Shown here: in pieces, positions 7,541 to 16,231 of the stretch
How the letters are laid out: every line of letters starts with the position of its first letter
Position numbering within the stretch: position 1 is the stretch's first letter
NCBI GenBank assembly: GCA_964526645.1
Contig: CAZGJN010000009.1
Span: 1-64,000 of the forward strand
Direction: 5' to 3'
Length of the DNA: 64,000 nt
Source of the DNA: JADJNW01 sp964526645
Lineage (GTDB): Bacteria > Bacteroidota > Bacteroidia > Chitinophagales > Saprospiraceae
Translations under genes and position numbers: made by a program
The notes under the pieces: model-generated
What the model saw: the letters and a program-made list of their open reading frames with translations, nothing else
What the model was told of the DNA's origin: nothing
The model's database searches: none

Positions 7541-9172
7541 ATGACCAGAGACCTTACTTTACCCATTGATTTAGGGGCGCATCCGGCGGGCACGGGGGCG
7601 CGGCGCACCCAGCGTCCGGTGTATGTGGATTTTTTACCGCCTTGTAACAGTGCTTGTCCGGCAGGGGAGAATATTCAGGCCTGGCTGGCGCTGGCGCAGT
7701 CGGGGCGGTATTATGAAGCTTGGCAGCAATTGGTGCAGGATAATCCTTTTCCTGGCATTCACGGGCGCGTGTGCTATCACCCTTGCGAGAGCAGTTGCAA
7801 CCGCAATGAAATGGACAGTTCCGTGAGTATCCACGCGGTGGAGCGCTTTCTGGGTGACAAGGCAATTGCCGAGGGCTGGAAGGTGGCGTTTGACAAACCG
7901 GCGGGCGGCAAGCGGGTGCTGGTGATTGGGGCGGGTCCGAGTGGTTTGTCGGCGGCGTATCACCTCACGCGACTGGGGCACACGGTGGAGATTTATGAAG
8001 CTGGTCCGGTGGCGGGGGGCATGATGCACTTTGGGATTCCGGCGTATCGCTTGCCGCGCGACATCATTGCTGCGGAGGTGCAGCGGATTGAAGAGATGGG
8101 CGTGAAGATTCGCCTTAATTATAAAGTTAATGATGTGCTGGCGGAAAAGGAAGCAGGCAATTTTGATGCCGTTTTCATCGCGGTTGGTGCGCATATTGGT
8201 AAAAAAACTTCGATTCCCGCGCGGGATGCCGGGCAAATTCTGGATGCGGTTTCTTTCCTCCGCGAGGTGGATGCGGGGAATGTTCCAAAACTCGGCAGAC
8301 GTGTTGCCATTTACGGCGGCGGGAATACCGCGATGGATGCCGCACGCATTGCCAAGCGCATTGGCGTGGACGAAGCGCTCATCATCTACCGGCGCGACCG
8401 CGAGCACATGCCCGCCCACGAATTTGAAGCCGATGAAGCCCTCGCCGAAGGCGTCAAAATCCACTGGCTCCGCACGATCAAATCCATTGACCAGACGACG
8501 TTTACGGTGGAAGTGATGCGCGTAGAAGACGGTCGCCCCGTCCCTACTGGCGAATACGAAACCCTCGAAGCCGACGCGCTGATCCTCGCGCTGGGGCAAG
8601 ATACCGATACGGATTTCCTCAAAAATGTGCCAGGTATCACTTTCAAAGACGATGGCACGGTGGTGGTTGGCTTGGACATGATGACTGGTGCAGAAGGCAT
8701 TTTCGCGGGCGGTGATATGGTGCCGAGTGAGCGCACGGTGACAATCGCGGTGGGACATGGCAAGAAAGCGGCGCGCTACATGGATGGTTATTTGCGCAAC
8801 AAGCCATATGTGCCTGCGCCGAAGCATCCGGTGGTGGGATTTGATCGTTTGCATGTGTGGTTTCAGACGTTTGCACCGCAAAGCGAGCAAGCCCATCTGC
8901 AGCCAGAGATTGCGGCTAAAAATTTCACAGAGGTAGTAGCGGGATTAACGGAAGCGGAAGCACGATACGAAGCGCAGCGCTGTTTGTCCTGCGGCAATTG
9001 CTTTGAGTGCGATGGTTGCTACGGCTCCTGCCCGGAAGATGCGATTATCAAATTGGGACCGGGTAAGCGGTATAAGTTTAATTATGAAAAGTGCACTGGC
9101 TGCGCAGTGTGCTTTGAGCAGTGCCCGTGCCATGCGATTGAAATGGTGCAGGAGAATGTAATGGTGCAATGA
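7541..9172 (+). CDS. GltD-like NAD(P)H oxidoreductase with 4Fe-4S domain
   Basis: 543 residues. An N-terminal cysteine cluster (Cys35, Cys39, Cys78, Cys82, Cys86) as in the glutamate-synthase small subunit is followed by an FAD motif GAGPSG (130-135), an NAD(P)H motif GGGNTA near 258, and a C-terminal ferredoxin domain with two 4Fe-4S motifs from Cys481 (CLSCGNC, CTGCAVC). It should move electrons between NAD(P)H and ferredoxin. It is first in the operon with PFOR and the dihydroorotate-dehydrogenase-like gene, so it probably recycles the ferredoxin PFOR reduces. Glutamate synthase itself is unlikely as no large subunit is present. Confidence 0.85.
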   Translation: MTRDLTLPIDLGAHPAGTGARRTQRPVYVDFLPPCNSACPAGENIQAWLALAQSGRYYEAWQQLVQDNPFPGIHGRVCYHPCESSCNRNEMDSSVSIHAVERFLGDKAIAEGWKVAFDKPAGGKRVLVIGAGPSGLSAAYHLTRLGHTVEIYEAGPVAGGMMHFGIPAYRLPRDIIAAEVQRIEEMGVKIRLNYKVNDVLAEKEAGNFDAVFIAVGAHIGKKTSIPARDAGQILDAVSFLREVDAGNVPKLGRRVAIYGGGNTAMDAARIAKRIGVDEALIIYRRDREHMPAHEFEADEALAEGVKIHWLRTIKSIDQTTFTVEVMRVEDGRPVPTGEYETLEADALILALGQDTDTDFLKNVPGITFKDDGTVVVGLDMMTGAEGIFAGGDMVPSERTVTIAVGHGKKAARYMDGYLRNKPYVPAPKHPVVGFDRLHVWFQTFAPQSEQAHLQPEIAAKNFTEVVAGLTEAEARYEAQRCLSCGNCFECDGCYGSCPEDAIIKLGPGKRYKFNYEKCTGCAVCFEQCPCHAIEMVQENVMVQ

Positions 9173-9209
9173 TGGAAAATACTAAGCTTTTGAATTGCAA
9201 TATAAAAAT

Positions 9210-9599
9210 ATGGGAAGATTTATTTTAGCTTGGTTTGGCATTATGATTTTAGCGATTGCGAACGGTGCGATGCGCAATTCAATTTATAAAGCTTGGGTTG
9301 GAGAATTAAGGGCGCATCAAATTTCCACGCTAATATTAATGATTCTGATGTTTTTATTTACTTATTTGATTCGGGACTGGCTTCATATTTATACCAACCA
9401 GGCTGCTTGGCAGTGCGGCTTGCTTTGGTTTGGAATGACGATATTGTTTGAATTTGGATTTGGGCATTGGGTGGTAGGTAAATCTTTTACAAAATTATTA
9501 TATGATTATAATGTTTTTGCTGGTAGAGTATGGTTATTGATTTTGCTATTTACCTTGATTTTGCCTTTTATTATCAAACAGTTGAGTATAGGTAAATAA
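9210..9599 (+). CDS. Small four-helix membrane protein, unknown
   Basis: 129 residues from ATG at 9210; an in-frame TTG 15 bases earlier is less likely. Four hydrophobic segments are visible (near residues 4-22, 42-60, 72-88 and 108-124). Conserved-looking charged spots include RNSIYK and FGFGHW. I do not recognise the family. It sits between two redox genes of the PFOR operon, but nothing in the sequence ties it to electron transfer. Confidence 0.7.
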   Translation: MGRFILAWFGIMILAIANGAMRNSIYKAWVGELRAHQISTLILMILMFLFTYLIRDWLHIYTNQAAWQCGLLWFGMTILFEFGFGHWVVGKSFTKLLYDYNVFAGRVWLLILLFTLILPFIIKQLSIGK

Positions 9600-9647
9600 A
9601 ATACGCATCGCTTAATTACAAGAATTTGTAAAAAGAAATCATCAATA

Positions 9648-12600
9648 ATGGAGCAAAGGAACATTATCACCACAGACGGCAACGAAGCGGCGGCATATGT
9701 GGCCTACCGCGTGAATGAAGTGTGTGCAATTTATCCGATCACGCCCTCGTCGGCGATGGCGGAATGGGCGGATGAATGGTCGGCTAAGGACTTGAAAAAC
9801 ATCTGGGGGAACATTCCGGATGTGGTAGAAATGCAGAGCGAAGGCGGCGCGGCGGGTACGGTACACGGGGCGTTGCAGACCGGGGCGTTGACGACGACGT
9901 TTACGGCTTCGCAGGGCTTGATGCTGATGCTGCCGAATATGTATAAAATTGCCGGGGAGTTGACTTCCACGGTGTTTCATATTGCAGCAAGATCACTGGC
10001 GGCGCAGGGTTTGTCCATTTTTGGTGATCATCAGGATGTGATGGCGGCACGCACGACGGGCTTTGCCATACTGGCTTCGGCGAGCGTGCAGGAGGCGCAT
10101 GACTTTGCGTTGATTGCGCAGGCGGCTACGCTGGAATCGCGGATTCCGTTTATTCACTTTTTTGATGGATTCAGAACCTCACACGAGGTGAATAAAATTC
10201 AGTTGCTGTCGGATGATCAGATTCGGGCAATGATTGATGATGAATTGGTTTTTGCGCATCGCCAGCGCGGCTTAAACCCTGACAATCCTTTTATTCGTGG
10301 TACGGCACAAAACCCAGATGTGTATTTTCAAGGCCGGGAAACGGTGAATCCATTCTATGTCAAAACCCCCGCCATTGTACAAGCACAAATGGACAAATTC
10401 GCTCAACTCACTGGACGTTCTTATAAAATTTTCGACTACTACGGCGCTCCTGATGCGGGAAGTGTCATTATCATTATGGGTTCCGGTGCGGAAACTGCCA
10501 TTGAAACGGCAAAAGCATTGGTGAAAAATGGAGAAAAAGTCGGCGTGTTGCAGGTGCGTTTGTATCGTCCATTTTCTGCAGAGCATTTTATCAGAGCCTT
10601 GCCAATAACTGTTCAATCCATTGCGGTGTTAGACAGAACGAAGGAAGCCGGCGCGGCGGGTGAACCCATGTATCAGGACGTAGTGACGGTATTGATGGAG
10701 GTATTTTCAGAAGGAAAAATCAGTCGGTTGCCGAAAGTGATTGGTGGTCGGTATGGTTTGTCCTCCAAAGAATTTACACCCGCAATGGTGAAGGCGGTTT
10801 TCGACGAATTGCAAAAACCACAGCCTAAAAATCATTTTACGATTGGTATTAAAGATGATGTAAGTTTTACCAGTTTGGATTATGATCCAAATTTTACCCT
10901 CGATGAATCGCAATGGACGCAAGCGCTGTTCTTCGGTCTTGGCGCGGATGGCACAGTGGGTGCGAATAAAAACAGTATTAAAATTATTGGTGAAAATACC
11001 CCCTTGCATGCACAGGGTTATTTTGTGTATGACTCCAAGAAATCTGGCGCTCGCACCGTATCCCATCTTCGGTTTGGTCCCAATCCGATTCGGGCACCGT
11101 ATTTGATTCAAAAAGCAGACTTTGTGGCTTGCCACCAGTTTAATTTTATAGAAAAAGTGGAAATGTTGTCCTTTGCGAAAAAAGGCGCGACGTTTTTATT
11201 GAATAGTCCGTTTGGACCGGAGGAAGCCTGGAATGAATTGCCAAAGCCCATCCAGGAAGCCATTATTGAAAAAGAACTAAAAGTATATGTCATTGACGCT
11301 ACGTCGGTTGCGCGGGAAACGGGCATGAGCGGTCGGGTGAACACGATTATGCAAACCTGCTTCTTTGCCTTGTCCGGCGTGTTGCCAAAAGACGAAGCCA
11401 TTGCGGAAATCAAGCATGCGATTGAAAAAACCTATTTCAAAAAAGGAAAATCCGTTATTCAACAGAATTTCCGGGCGGTGGATGCAACCTTGGATCATTT
11501 GTACGAAGTGAACATTCCCGATAAAGTGACCAGCCAGCAGGCGTTGCCGTCTGTTGTTGCTAATGGCGCACCGGCGTTTATCCAAAACGTGACTGCCCCG
11601 ATGATGGCAGGGCGCGGCGACGAGATTCCCGTGAGCCTGATGCCGGTGGACGGTACCTATCCGAGCGGTACGACCAAATGGGAAAAGCGCAACATCGCTG
11701 ACCTCATACCCGTCTGGGAACCAGATATTTGTATCCAATGTGGCAATTGTAGTTTTGTATGTCCGCATAGTGTGATTCGGGCTAAGTATTACCATGAAGC
11801 CTATTTGGAAGATGCCCCGCTCGGATTCAAATCTGCGCCAATCAACGCCCGTGGCTTCCCCGAAACGAAATTTACGCTCGAAATATATGCCGAAGACTGC
11901 ACCGGTTGTACCCTTTGCGTAGAGGTCTGCCCAACAACCAGCCTGACCGACCGCTCAAAAAAAGCCATCAATATGCAGCCCAAAGCGAAGGTATTGGAAA
12001 AGATAAAAGAACATATTCGTTTTTTTGAAACACTGCCGATTAACGAGCGTAACAAGGTGAATTTCAGCACGGTACATGGCATTCAATTTTTAGAACCATT
12101 GTTCGAATTCTCTGGTGCCTGCGCGGGCTGCGGCGAAACGCCTTATTTAAAATTGCTGACCCAACTCTTTGGCGACCGCCTGATTGTGGCGAATGCGACG
12201 GGTTGCTCTTCGATTTACGGTGGTAATTTACCAACTACACCCTGGACGAAAAACAAAGATGGACAAGGTCCCGCCTGGTCGAATTCACTCTTTGAAGACA
12301 ACGCTGAATTTGGCTTGGGTATGCGCGTGACTTCTGATAAACATTTAGCTCTTGCAAAAGACTTATTACAAACATTAGAGCCGTATTTAGGTGCTGAATT
12401 TCTAAAAGAATTAATAGAATCTCCACAATTAACAGAATCTCAGATAGTAAAGCAACGAACCCGAGTTACCTATTTGAAAAAACGATTAGAACAAATTGAT
12501 ACATCCGAAGCAAAACATTTACTTTCTGTAGCCGATCATTTAGTACGGCGGAGCGTATGGCTCGTCGGCGGCGATGGTTGGGCGTATGATATTGGTGCCG

Positions 12601-13217
12601 GTGGCTTGGATCATGTGCTGGCAAGTGGTAGAAATGTAAACGTGTTAGTGCTTGATACGGAGGTGTATTCCAATACCGGCGGTCAAAGTTCAAAAGCGAC
12701 ACCGACTGCGGCAACTGCAAAATTCGCGTCAGCGGGCAAGCGCGTGGGTAAGAAAGACTTGGCATTGCAGGCGATTTCCTATGGCAATGTCTATGTTGCT
12801 CAAATTGCGATGGGTGCCAATCCGCAGCAAACCTTACTCGCCATGCGCGAAGCCGAAGCCTACGACGGTCCGTCAATTATTCTGGCATACTCGCATTGCA
12901 TCGCACACGGTATTGACATGGAAAAGGGCTTGACCCAGCAAAAACTGGCGGTGGCAAGTGGCTATTGGCCCCTGATTCGGTACAATCCGGTATTGCGCAA
13001 AAAAGGCGAAAATCCATTCGTGCTCGATTCGCCGCGACCGATTATGGCTTTACGCGATTATGCATATAATGAATTGCGGTATAAAATTTTGACCCGCACC
13101 AATCCCGAGGAAGCCGAACGACTCATGCAATTAGCACAAGAACTAACTAATCTACGATGGAAAACGTATGAGGAAATGGCAACATATAGCGCGAAGGAAT
13201 TTGCACCGGTGGCGTAA
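9648..13217 (+). CDS. nifJ: Pyruvate:ferredoxin (flavodoxin) oxidoreductase
   Basis: 1189 residues, the full length of the single-chain homodimeric enzyme. It converts pyruvate and CoA to acetyl-CoA and CO2 while reducing ferredoxin or flavodoxin. The N-terminal pyrimidine-binding half starts TTDGNEAAAYVAYRVNEV with the IYPITPSSAMAEWADEW motif. Two 4Fe-4S motifs lie at Cys695 (CIQCGNC) and Cys751 (CTGCTLC). The CAGCGETPY segment and the thiamine-diphosphate site GDGWAYDIGAGG near residue 974 complete the enzyme. It suggests an anaerobic or micro-oxic branch of metabolism. Confidence 0.95.
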   Translation: MEQRNIITTDGNEAAAYVAYRVNEVCAIYPITPSSAMAEWADEWSAKDLKNIWGNIPDVVEMQSEGGAAGTVHGALQTGALTTTFTASQGLMLMLPNMYKIAGELTSTVFHIAARSLAAQGLSIFGDHQDVMAARTTGFAILASASVQEAHDFALIAQAATLESRIPFIHFFDGFRTSHEVNKIQLLSDDQIRAMIDDELVFAHRQRGLNPDNPFIRGTAQNPDVYFQGRETVNPFYVKTPAIVQAQMDKFAQLTGRSYKIFDYYGAPDAGSVIIIMGSGAETAIETAKALVKNGEKVGVLQVRLYRPFSAEHFIRALPITVQSIAVLDRTKEAGAAGEPMYQDVVTVLMEVFSEGKISRLPKVIGGRYGLSSKEFTPAMVKAVFDELQKPQPKNHFTIGIKDDVSFTSLDYDPNFTLDESQWTQALFFGLGADGTVGANKNSIKIIGENTPLHAQGYFVYDSKKSGARTVSHLRFGPNPIRAPYLIQKADFVACHQFNFIEKVEMLSFAKKGATFLLNSPFGPEEAWNELPKPIQEAIIEKELKVYVIDATSVARETGMSGRVNTIMQTCFFALSGVLPKDEAIAEIKHAIEKTYFKKGKSVIQQNFRAVDATLDHLYEVNIPDKVTSQQALPSVVANGAPAFIQNVTAPMMAGRGDEIPVSLMPVDGTYPSGTTKWEKRNIADLIPVWEPDICIQCGNCSFVCPHSVIRAKYYHEAYLEDAPLGFKSAPINARGFPETKFTLEIYAEDCTGCTLCVEVCPTTSLTDRSKKAINMQPKAKVLEKIKEHIRFFETLPINERNKVNFSTVHGIQFLEPLFEFSGACAGCGETPYLKLLTQLFGDRLIVANATGCSSIYGGNLPTTPWTKNKDGQGPAWSNSLFEDNAEFGLGMRVTSDKHLALAKDLLQTLEPYLGAEFLKELIESPQLTESQIVKQRTRVTYLKKRLEQIDTSEAKHLLSVADHLVRRSVWLVGGDGWAYDIGAGGLDHVLASGRNVNVLVLDTEVYSNTGGQSSKATPTAATAKFASAGKRVGKKDLALQAISYGNVYVAQIAMGANPQQTLLAMREAEAYDGPSIILAYSHCIAHGIDMEKGLTQQKLAVASGYWPLIRYNPVLRKKGENPFVLDSPRPIMALRDYAYNELRYKILTRTNPEEAERLMQLAQELTNLRWKTYEEMATYSAKEFAPVA

Positions 13218-13221
13218 TAAT

Positions 13222-13457
13222 GTGCTGATTTGCTAATTTGCTGATAAGGGAATAAGGGAATAGGGGAATAAGTTGATAGAGGTTGGAGTATGGGCGCGTT
13301 TGGAAAGTCTGGTATCTGGGATCTTCTTATCTGGCATCTGGAATAAGGAATGGAGTGATAGGCGCTATAAAAATCATAAAAGTGTTCTAAATTATCATAA
13401 AAATCAGTGTACTATAAACACGTGATGTGGGAAGTCTGGCATCTGGCATCTAAAAAT
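13222..13457. repeat. Word-repeat spacer between nifJ and the next gene
   Basis: Three kinds of short imperfect tandem words lie in a row: TGCTGATTTGCTAATTTGCT (13222-13241), AAGGGAATAAGGGAATAGGG (13245-13264) and TCTGGCATCTGG-type words at 13306-13341 and again at 13432-13457. The last type has its complement just behind the following gene at 14456-14479. No open frame fits the stretch. Confidence 0.65.
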
Positions 13458-13464
13458 CTTGAAT

Positions 13465-14454
13465 ATGAATTTACAAACAAATTACATGGGTTTAAAATTG
13501 CGCTCTCCGATTGTGGTGTCGGCTTGCCCTTTGTCAGAAGAGGTGAGCAATATCGTACAAATGGAAGATGCCGGTGCGGGCGCAGTAGTACTATTCTCTC
13601 TTTTTGAGGAACAAATACAAAAAGAAAACGCTTTATATGAAAGAGCATTGCGGGCTACTTCCAATGTTTTTGCCGAAGCTAGTGATTATTTCCCCGACCT
13701 GGATGAATATCATGTCGGAACGACTCAATATTTAGAAATCATTTATCAAGCTAAAAAAAGAGTCAATATTCCTATCATAGCCAGCCTGAATGCCATTACA
13801 ACTGATAGCTGGAAAGATTATGCGCGACAGATGGAAGAAGCAGGCGCAGACGGCTTGGAAATCAATGTGTTCTACATTCCTGGAGATATCAGATTGACCA
13901 GTTCCGATGTTGAGCAGCGTTATATCAATATTGTAAAAGAAGTAAAAAAACAAGTAAATATTCCGATTGCGATTAAATTAAATCCCTACTTCAGTGCCAT
14001 GGGCAATATGGCGCATCAATTAAGCGATGCGGGCGCGGATGCACTGGTGCTGTTCAATCGTTTTTACCAGCCCGATTTTGATATCATCCGCTTAAAATTA
14101 TTATCCAATTTAGAATACAGCGAGCCGAATGAAATTCGACTGCCCTTGCTCTGGATCGCCATGTTGTATGGGCGTGTGCCGGTTTCACTGGCGGCTACAA
14201 CGGGTGTGCAGGGTGCGCAGGAAGTAATAAAATATATTTTAGCAGGGTCGGATATTGCAATGACTGCTTCTGCATTATATAAATATGGTATTCGGCATTT
14301 AGAAGATATGAATGAAATGCTAGAAAACTGGATGGACATGATGGGCTTCGCCTCTATTGATGCCTTCAAAGGTGCCATGAGCCAGCAGCATATTTCGGAC
14401 CCAACTGCTTATGAGCGAGCTAATTATATTAAAATATTGGAGCATGCTAAATGA
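13465..14454 (+). CDS. Dihydroorotate dehydrogenase-like protein
   Basis: 329 residues from ATG 13465; the upstream in-frame TTG is less likely. A TIM-barrel flavoprotein of the PyrD/PreA kind: NLQTNYMGLKLRSPIVVSAC at the start, EINVFYIPGD, a KLNPYFS strand, and the glycine/alanine-rich FMN phosphate region TTGVQGAQEVIKYILAGSD. The paralogous group commonly sits beside PFOR genes in Bacteroidota and is probably not the pyrimidine enzyme. In this operon it is likely to be a ferredoxin- or NAD(P)H-linked oxidoreductase. Its substrate is unknown. Confidence 0.82.
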   Translation: MNLQTNYMGLKLRSPIVVSACPLSEEVSNIVQMEDAGAGAVVLFSLFEEQIQKENALYERALRATSNVFAEASDYFPDLDEYHVGTTQYLEIIYQAKKRVNIPIIASLNAITTDSWKDYARQMEEAGADGLEINVFYIPGDIRLTSSDVEQRYINIVKEVKKQVNIPIAIKLNPYFSAMGNMAHQLSDAGADALVLFNRFYQPDFDIIRLKLLSNLEYSEPNEIRLPLLWIAMLYGRVPVSLAATTGVQGAQEVIKYILAGSDIAMTASALYKYGIRHLEDMNEMLENWMDMMGFASIDAFKGAMSQQHISDPTAYERANYIKILEHAK

Positions 14455-14455
14455 T

Positions 14456-14479
14456 GTCAGAAGTTAGATGCCAGATACC
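14456..14479. repeat. Complement of the TCTGGCATCT words, downstream copy
   Basis: GTCAGAAGTTAGATGCCAGA begins here and is an imperfect reverse complement of the words upstream of the dihydroorotate-dehydrogenase-like gene. The gene is thus bracketed by inverted repeats. Confidence 0.6.
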
Positions 14480-14602
14480 AAAGTGGGGAAATAAAAAAAT
14501 TATAAAGCTGTGAGGAAAGTGCATGGTGGCTTTTTATTTTCGGGAAAATTTAGGAGTGAGTGAGATGAAATTGTTTTGGAAGGGTTGCATAAATTAGAGT
14601 AA

Positions 14603-14623
14603 TCACGCAATTATGTTGCGTGA
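14603..14623. other. Perfect hairpin TCACGCAA-TTATG-TTGCGTGA
   Basis: An 8-bp perfect inverted repeat with a 5-base loop lies 36 bases upstream of the ATG of the peptidase-like gene. It has no T-tail. It could be an operator or 5'-leader hairpin. Confidence 0.5.
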
Positions 14624-14659
14624 ATGACAGCGTCAACTATCATTTCAAAGAGATATTAT

Positions 14660-16042
14660 ATGAAATTAAATGTATTGATATTCCTAATGCTCTTATTCAG
14701 TCTTGTTGTCTTGGGACAGGCACCAAAACTAAAAGGTAATGTTTATTTAAGTTTATCTAGTGGACAAATTACTTGCGACTTTACAATTAGTAATCTTCCC
14801 AAATTAAATGATCTTTCAATTTGTCTTAATAGGGGTTTTAATATCAAAGACCTAAAAATAAATAACAAATCAACTGGCTACAATATTGATTGGGGGTTTC
14901 CAGGAAGGACCTCCTTTCTGGCTGCAGGAATTGGGATAATTCCAAATATCGATACCTTGTTACTAAGTGCTAAAATTTCAATTTCTTACACTGGAGCATT
15001 CCCTACATATAAAGTAAATGAAGAAACCGCATCAGGTGACGGAATGTCTGTAATCGCAATAAAAAATAATGTATTAAGAGCATCCCACCAAGCGTTATGG
15101 TATCCAATCTTAGTGGATAGAATAAATAATTTCACGACAACAAAATATGAATATGATATTAATGTCGTTTGCAATGATTGTGAAAGTATTTATCTCGGAG
15201 GATCTGCCCCCCTCAGAGCAAGAAGGGGAAGTTTTAGAGCCAATGAACCGAATGATATTATGTTGTATGCCGGTAAATACAATTTTATAAAATTGAAAAA
15301 TACCTTCCTGCTAAATAGTCAGTTAAATAAATTTGAGGCAGATATTTTAGACAATTCATTAGACAGTATTAAGGTATTTTATTCACAAATCCTACAGACA
15401 AGCTATACTCAACCTACTGTCTTGGCGCAGATATTTACAATAGGGAATAAAAGTCAATATGAGAAATGGGCTTTTGTAGTTTATCCTTGTATTGTTGCAG
15501 ATTTGAACGTACTAAGCAAGCAAGTAGATTTAAAGACAAAAAAAATATCTGACATCAACGCTTTTAGAATCTATAGTCATGAACTGGCACACAATTTTTT
15601 TGGATTAAAAATAAAGGCAGACAATGAATTTTGGGGATTTTACAGCGAAAGCTTTGCCGAATACCTTTGCCTTAAAGCTATAGAAAAATTCTTCGGGCAA
15701 GAAAAATATATAGCGTTTTTGCACCAAAGATATCTCACAGAGGAGGCATTAATGAACAAATACACCCCATTAATAAATGTTAAATCAGACATAAGTACAA
15801 ATCACCTTTACAATTACTACCCAATGTTATTGGTTGGACTTGAGCAAATTATAGGACAGCAAAGAATGTTCAAACTGCTTGAATATATGGTCAGCAATAC
15901 TACTAGTAGAACAGACTTGAATATTGATACTTTGAAGCAATCAGCATTTAAAATAGGTATTACAATAGAGGAGTGGACTAATTTTGAAAGTAATTATATA
16001 AATAGCGAAAATTGTTTAGCATTGGTGAAAGTAAAATTATAA
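14660..16042 (+). CDS. Secreted M1-like (gluzincin) metallopeptidase homologue
   Basis: 460 residues from ATG 14660, which opens a clear signal peptide (MKLNVLIFLMLLFSLVVLGQ). The zinc motif HELAH is at residues 307-311 and the third ligand Glu330 lies in FYSESFAEYL, giving HExxH-18-E as in family M1 aminopeptidases. The N-terminal 250 residues are strand-rich, also as in M1. There is no T9SS tail. The protein is shorter than usual M1 peptidases (600-900 residues), ending soon after the catalytic domain. Base composition is AT-rich compared with the PFOR operon, suggesting later acquisition. Confidence 0.75.
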   Translation: MKLNVLIFLMLLFSLVVLGQAPKLKGNVYLSLSSGQITCDFTISNLPKLNDLSICLNRGFNIKDLKINNKSTGYNIDWGFPGRTSFLAAGIGIIPNIDTLLLSAKISISYTGAFPTYKVNEETASGDGMSVIAIKNNVLRASHQALWYPILVDRINNFTTTKYEYDINVVCNDCESIYLGGSAPLRARRGSFRANEPNDIMLYAGKYNFIKLKNTFLLNSQLNKFEADILDNSLDSIKVFYSQILQTSYTQPTVLAQIFTIGNKSQYEKWAFVVYPCIVADLNVLSKQVDLKTKKISDINAFRIYSHELAHNFFGLKIKADNEFWGFYSESFAEYLCLKAIEKFFGQEKYIAFLHQRYLTEEALMNKYTPLINVKSDISTNHLYNYYPMLLVGLEQIIGQQRMFKLLEYMVSNTTSRTDLNIDTLKQSAFKIGITIEEWTNFESNYINSENCLALVKVKL

Positions 16043-16053
16043 AAAGGTAATAC

Positions 16054-16193
16054 GAGTTTGGTAAAAGTAGCGGTTCGATGTTTCGCAGATACATTTGTGG
16101 TGAAAATTGCCACCTTCGCCAAGCACCAGAACGTTGGCTTTAATTACTTAACGACACTTGTGAATTGAAGAATCGCCACATTTGACTAAACTC
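16054..16193. repeat. Long imperfect inverted repeat in the hydrolase island
   Basis: The left arm 16054-16076 (GAGTTTGGTAAAAGTAGCGG...) faces 16170-16193 (GAATCGCCACATTTGACTAA...), matching over about 23 bases with a few mismatches. The interior holds a further small hairpin (GGTGAAAATTGCCACC) and AACGTTGGC. The design recalls a folded recombination site, but the canonical attC core RYYYAAC/GTTRRRY is not satisfied. Confidence 0.6.
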
Positions 16194-16231
16194 ATTTACA
16201 TATACAATACCACATTCCAAAATCAATAACT

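Noticed and set aside
7634..8896. Long minus-strand ORF of 420 residues opposite the GltD-like gene
   Set aside because: It is a shadow frame; the composition is His/Arg-rich and no domain is visible.
7541..9172. Glutamate synthase small subunit
   Set aside because: No large subunit is adjacent, a second ferredoxin domain is fused, and the operon contains PFOR, so a ferredoxin-linked role fits better.
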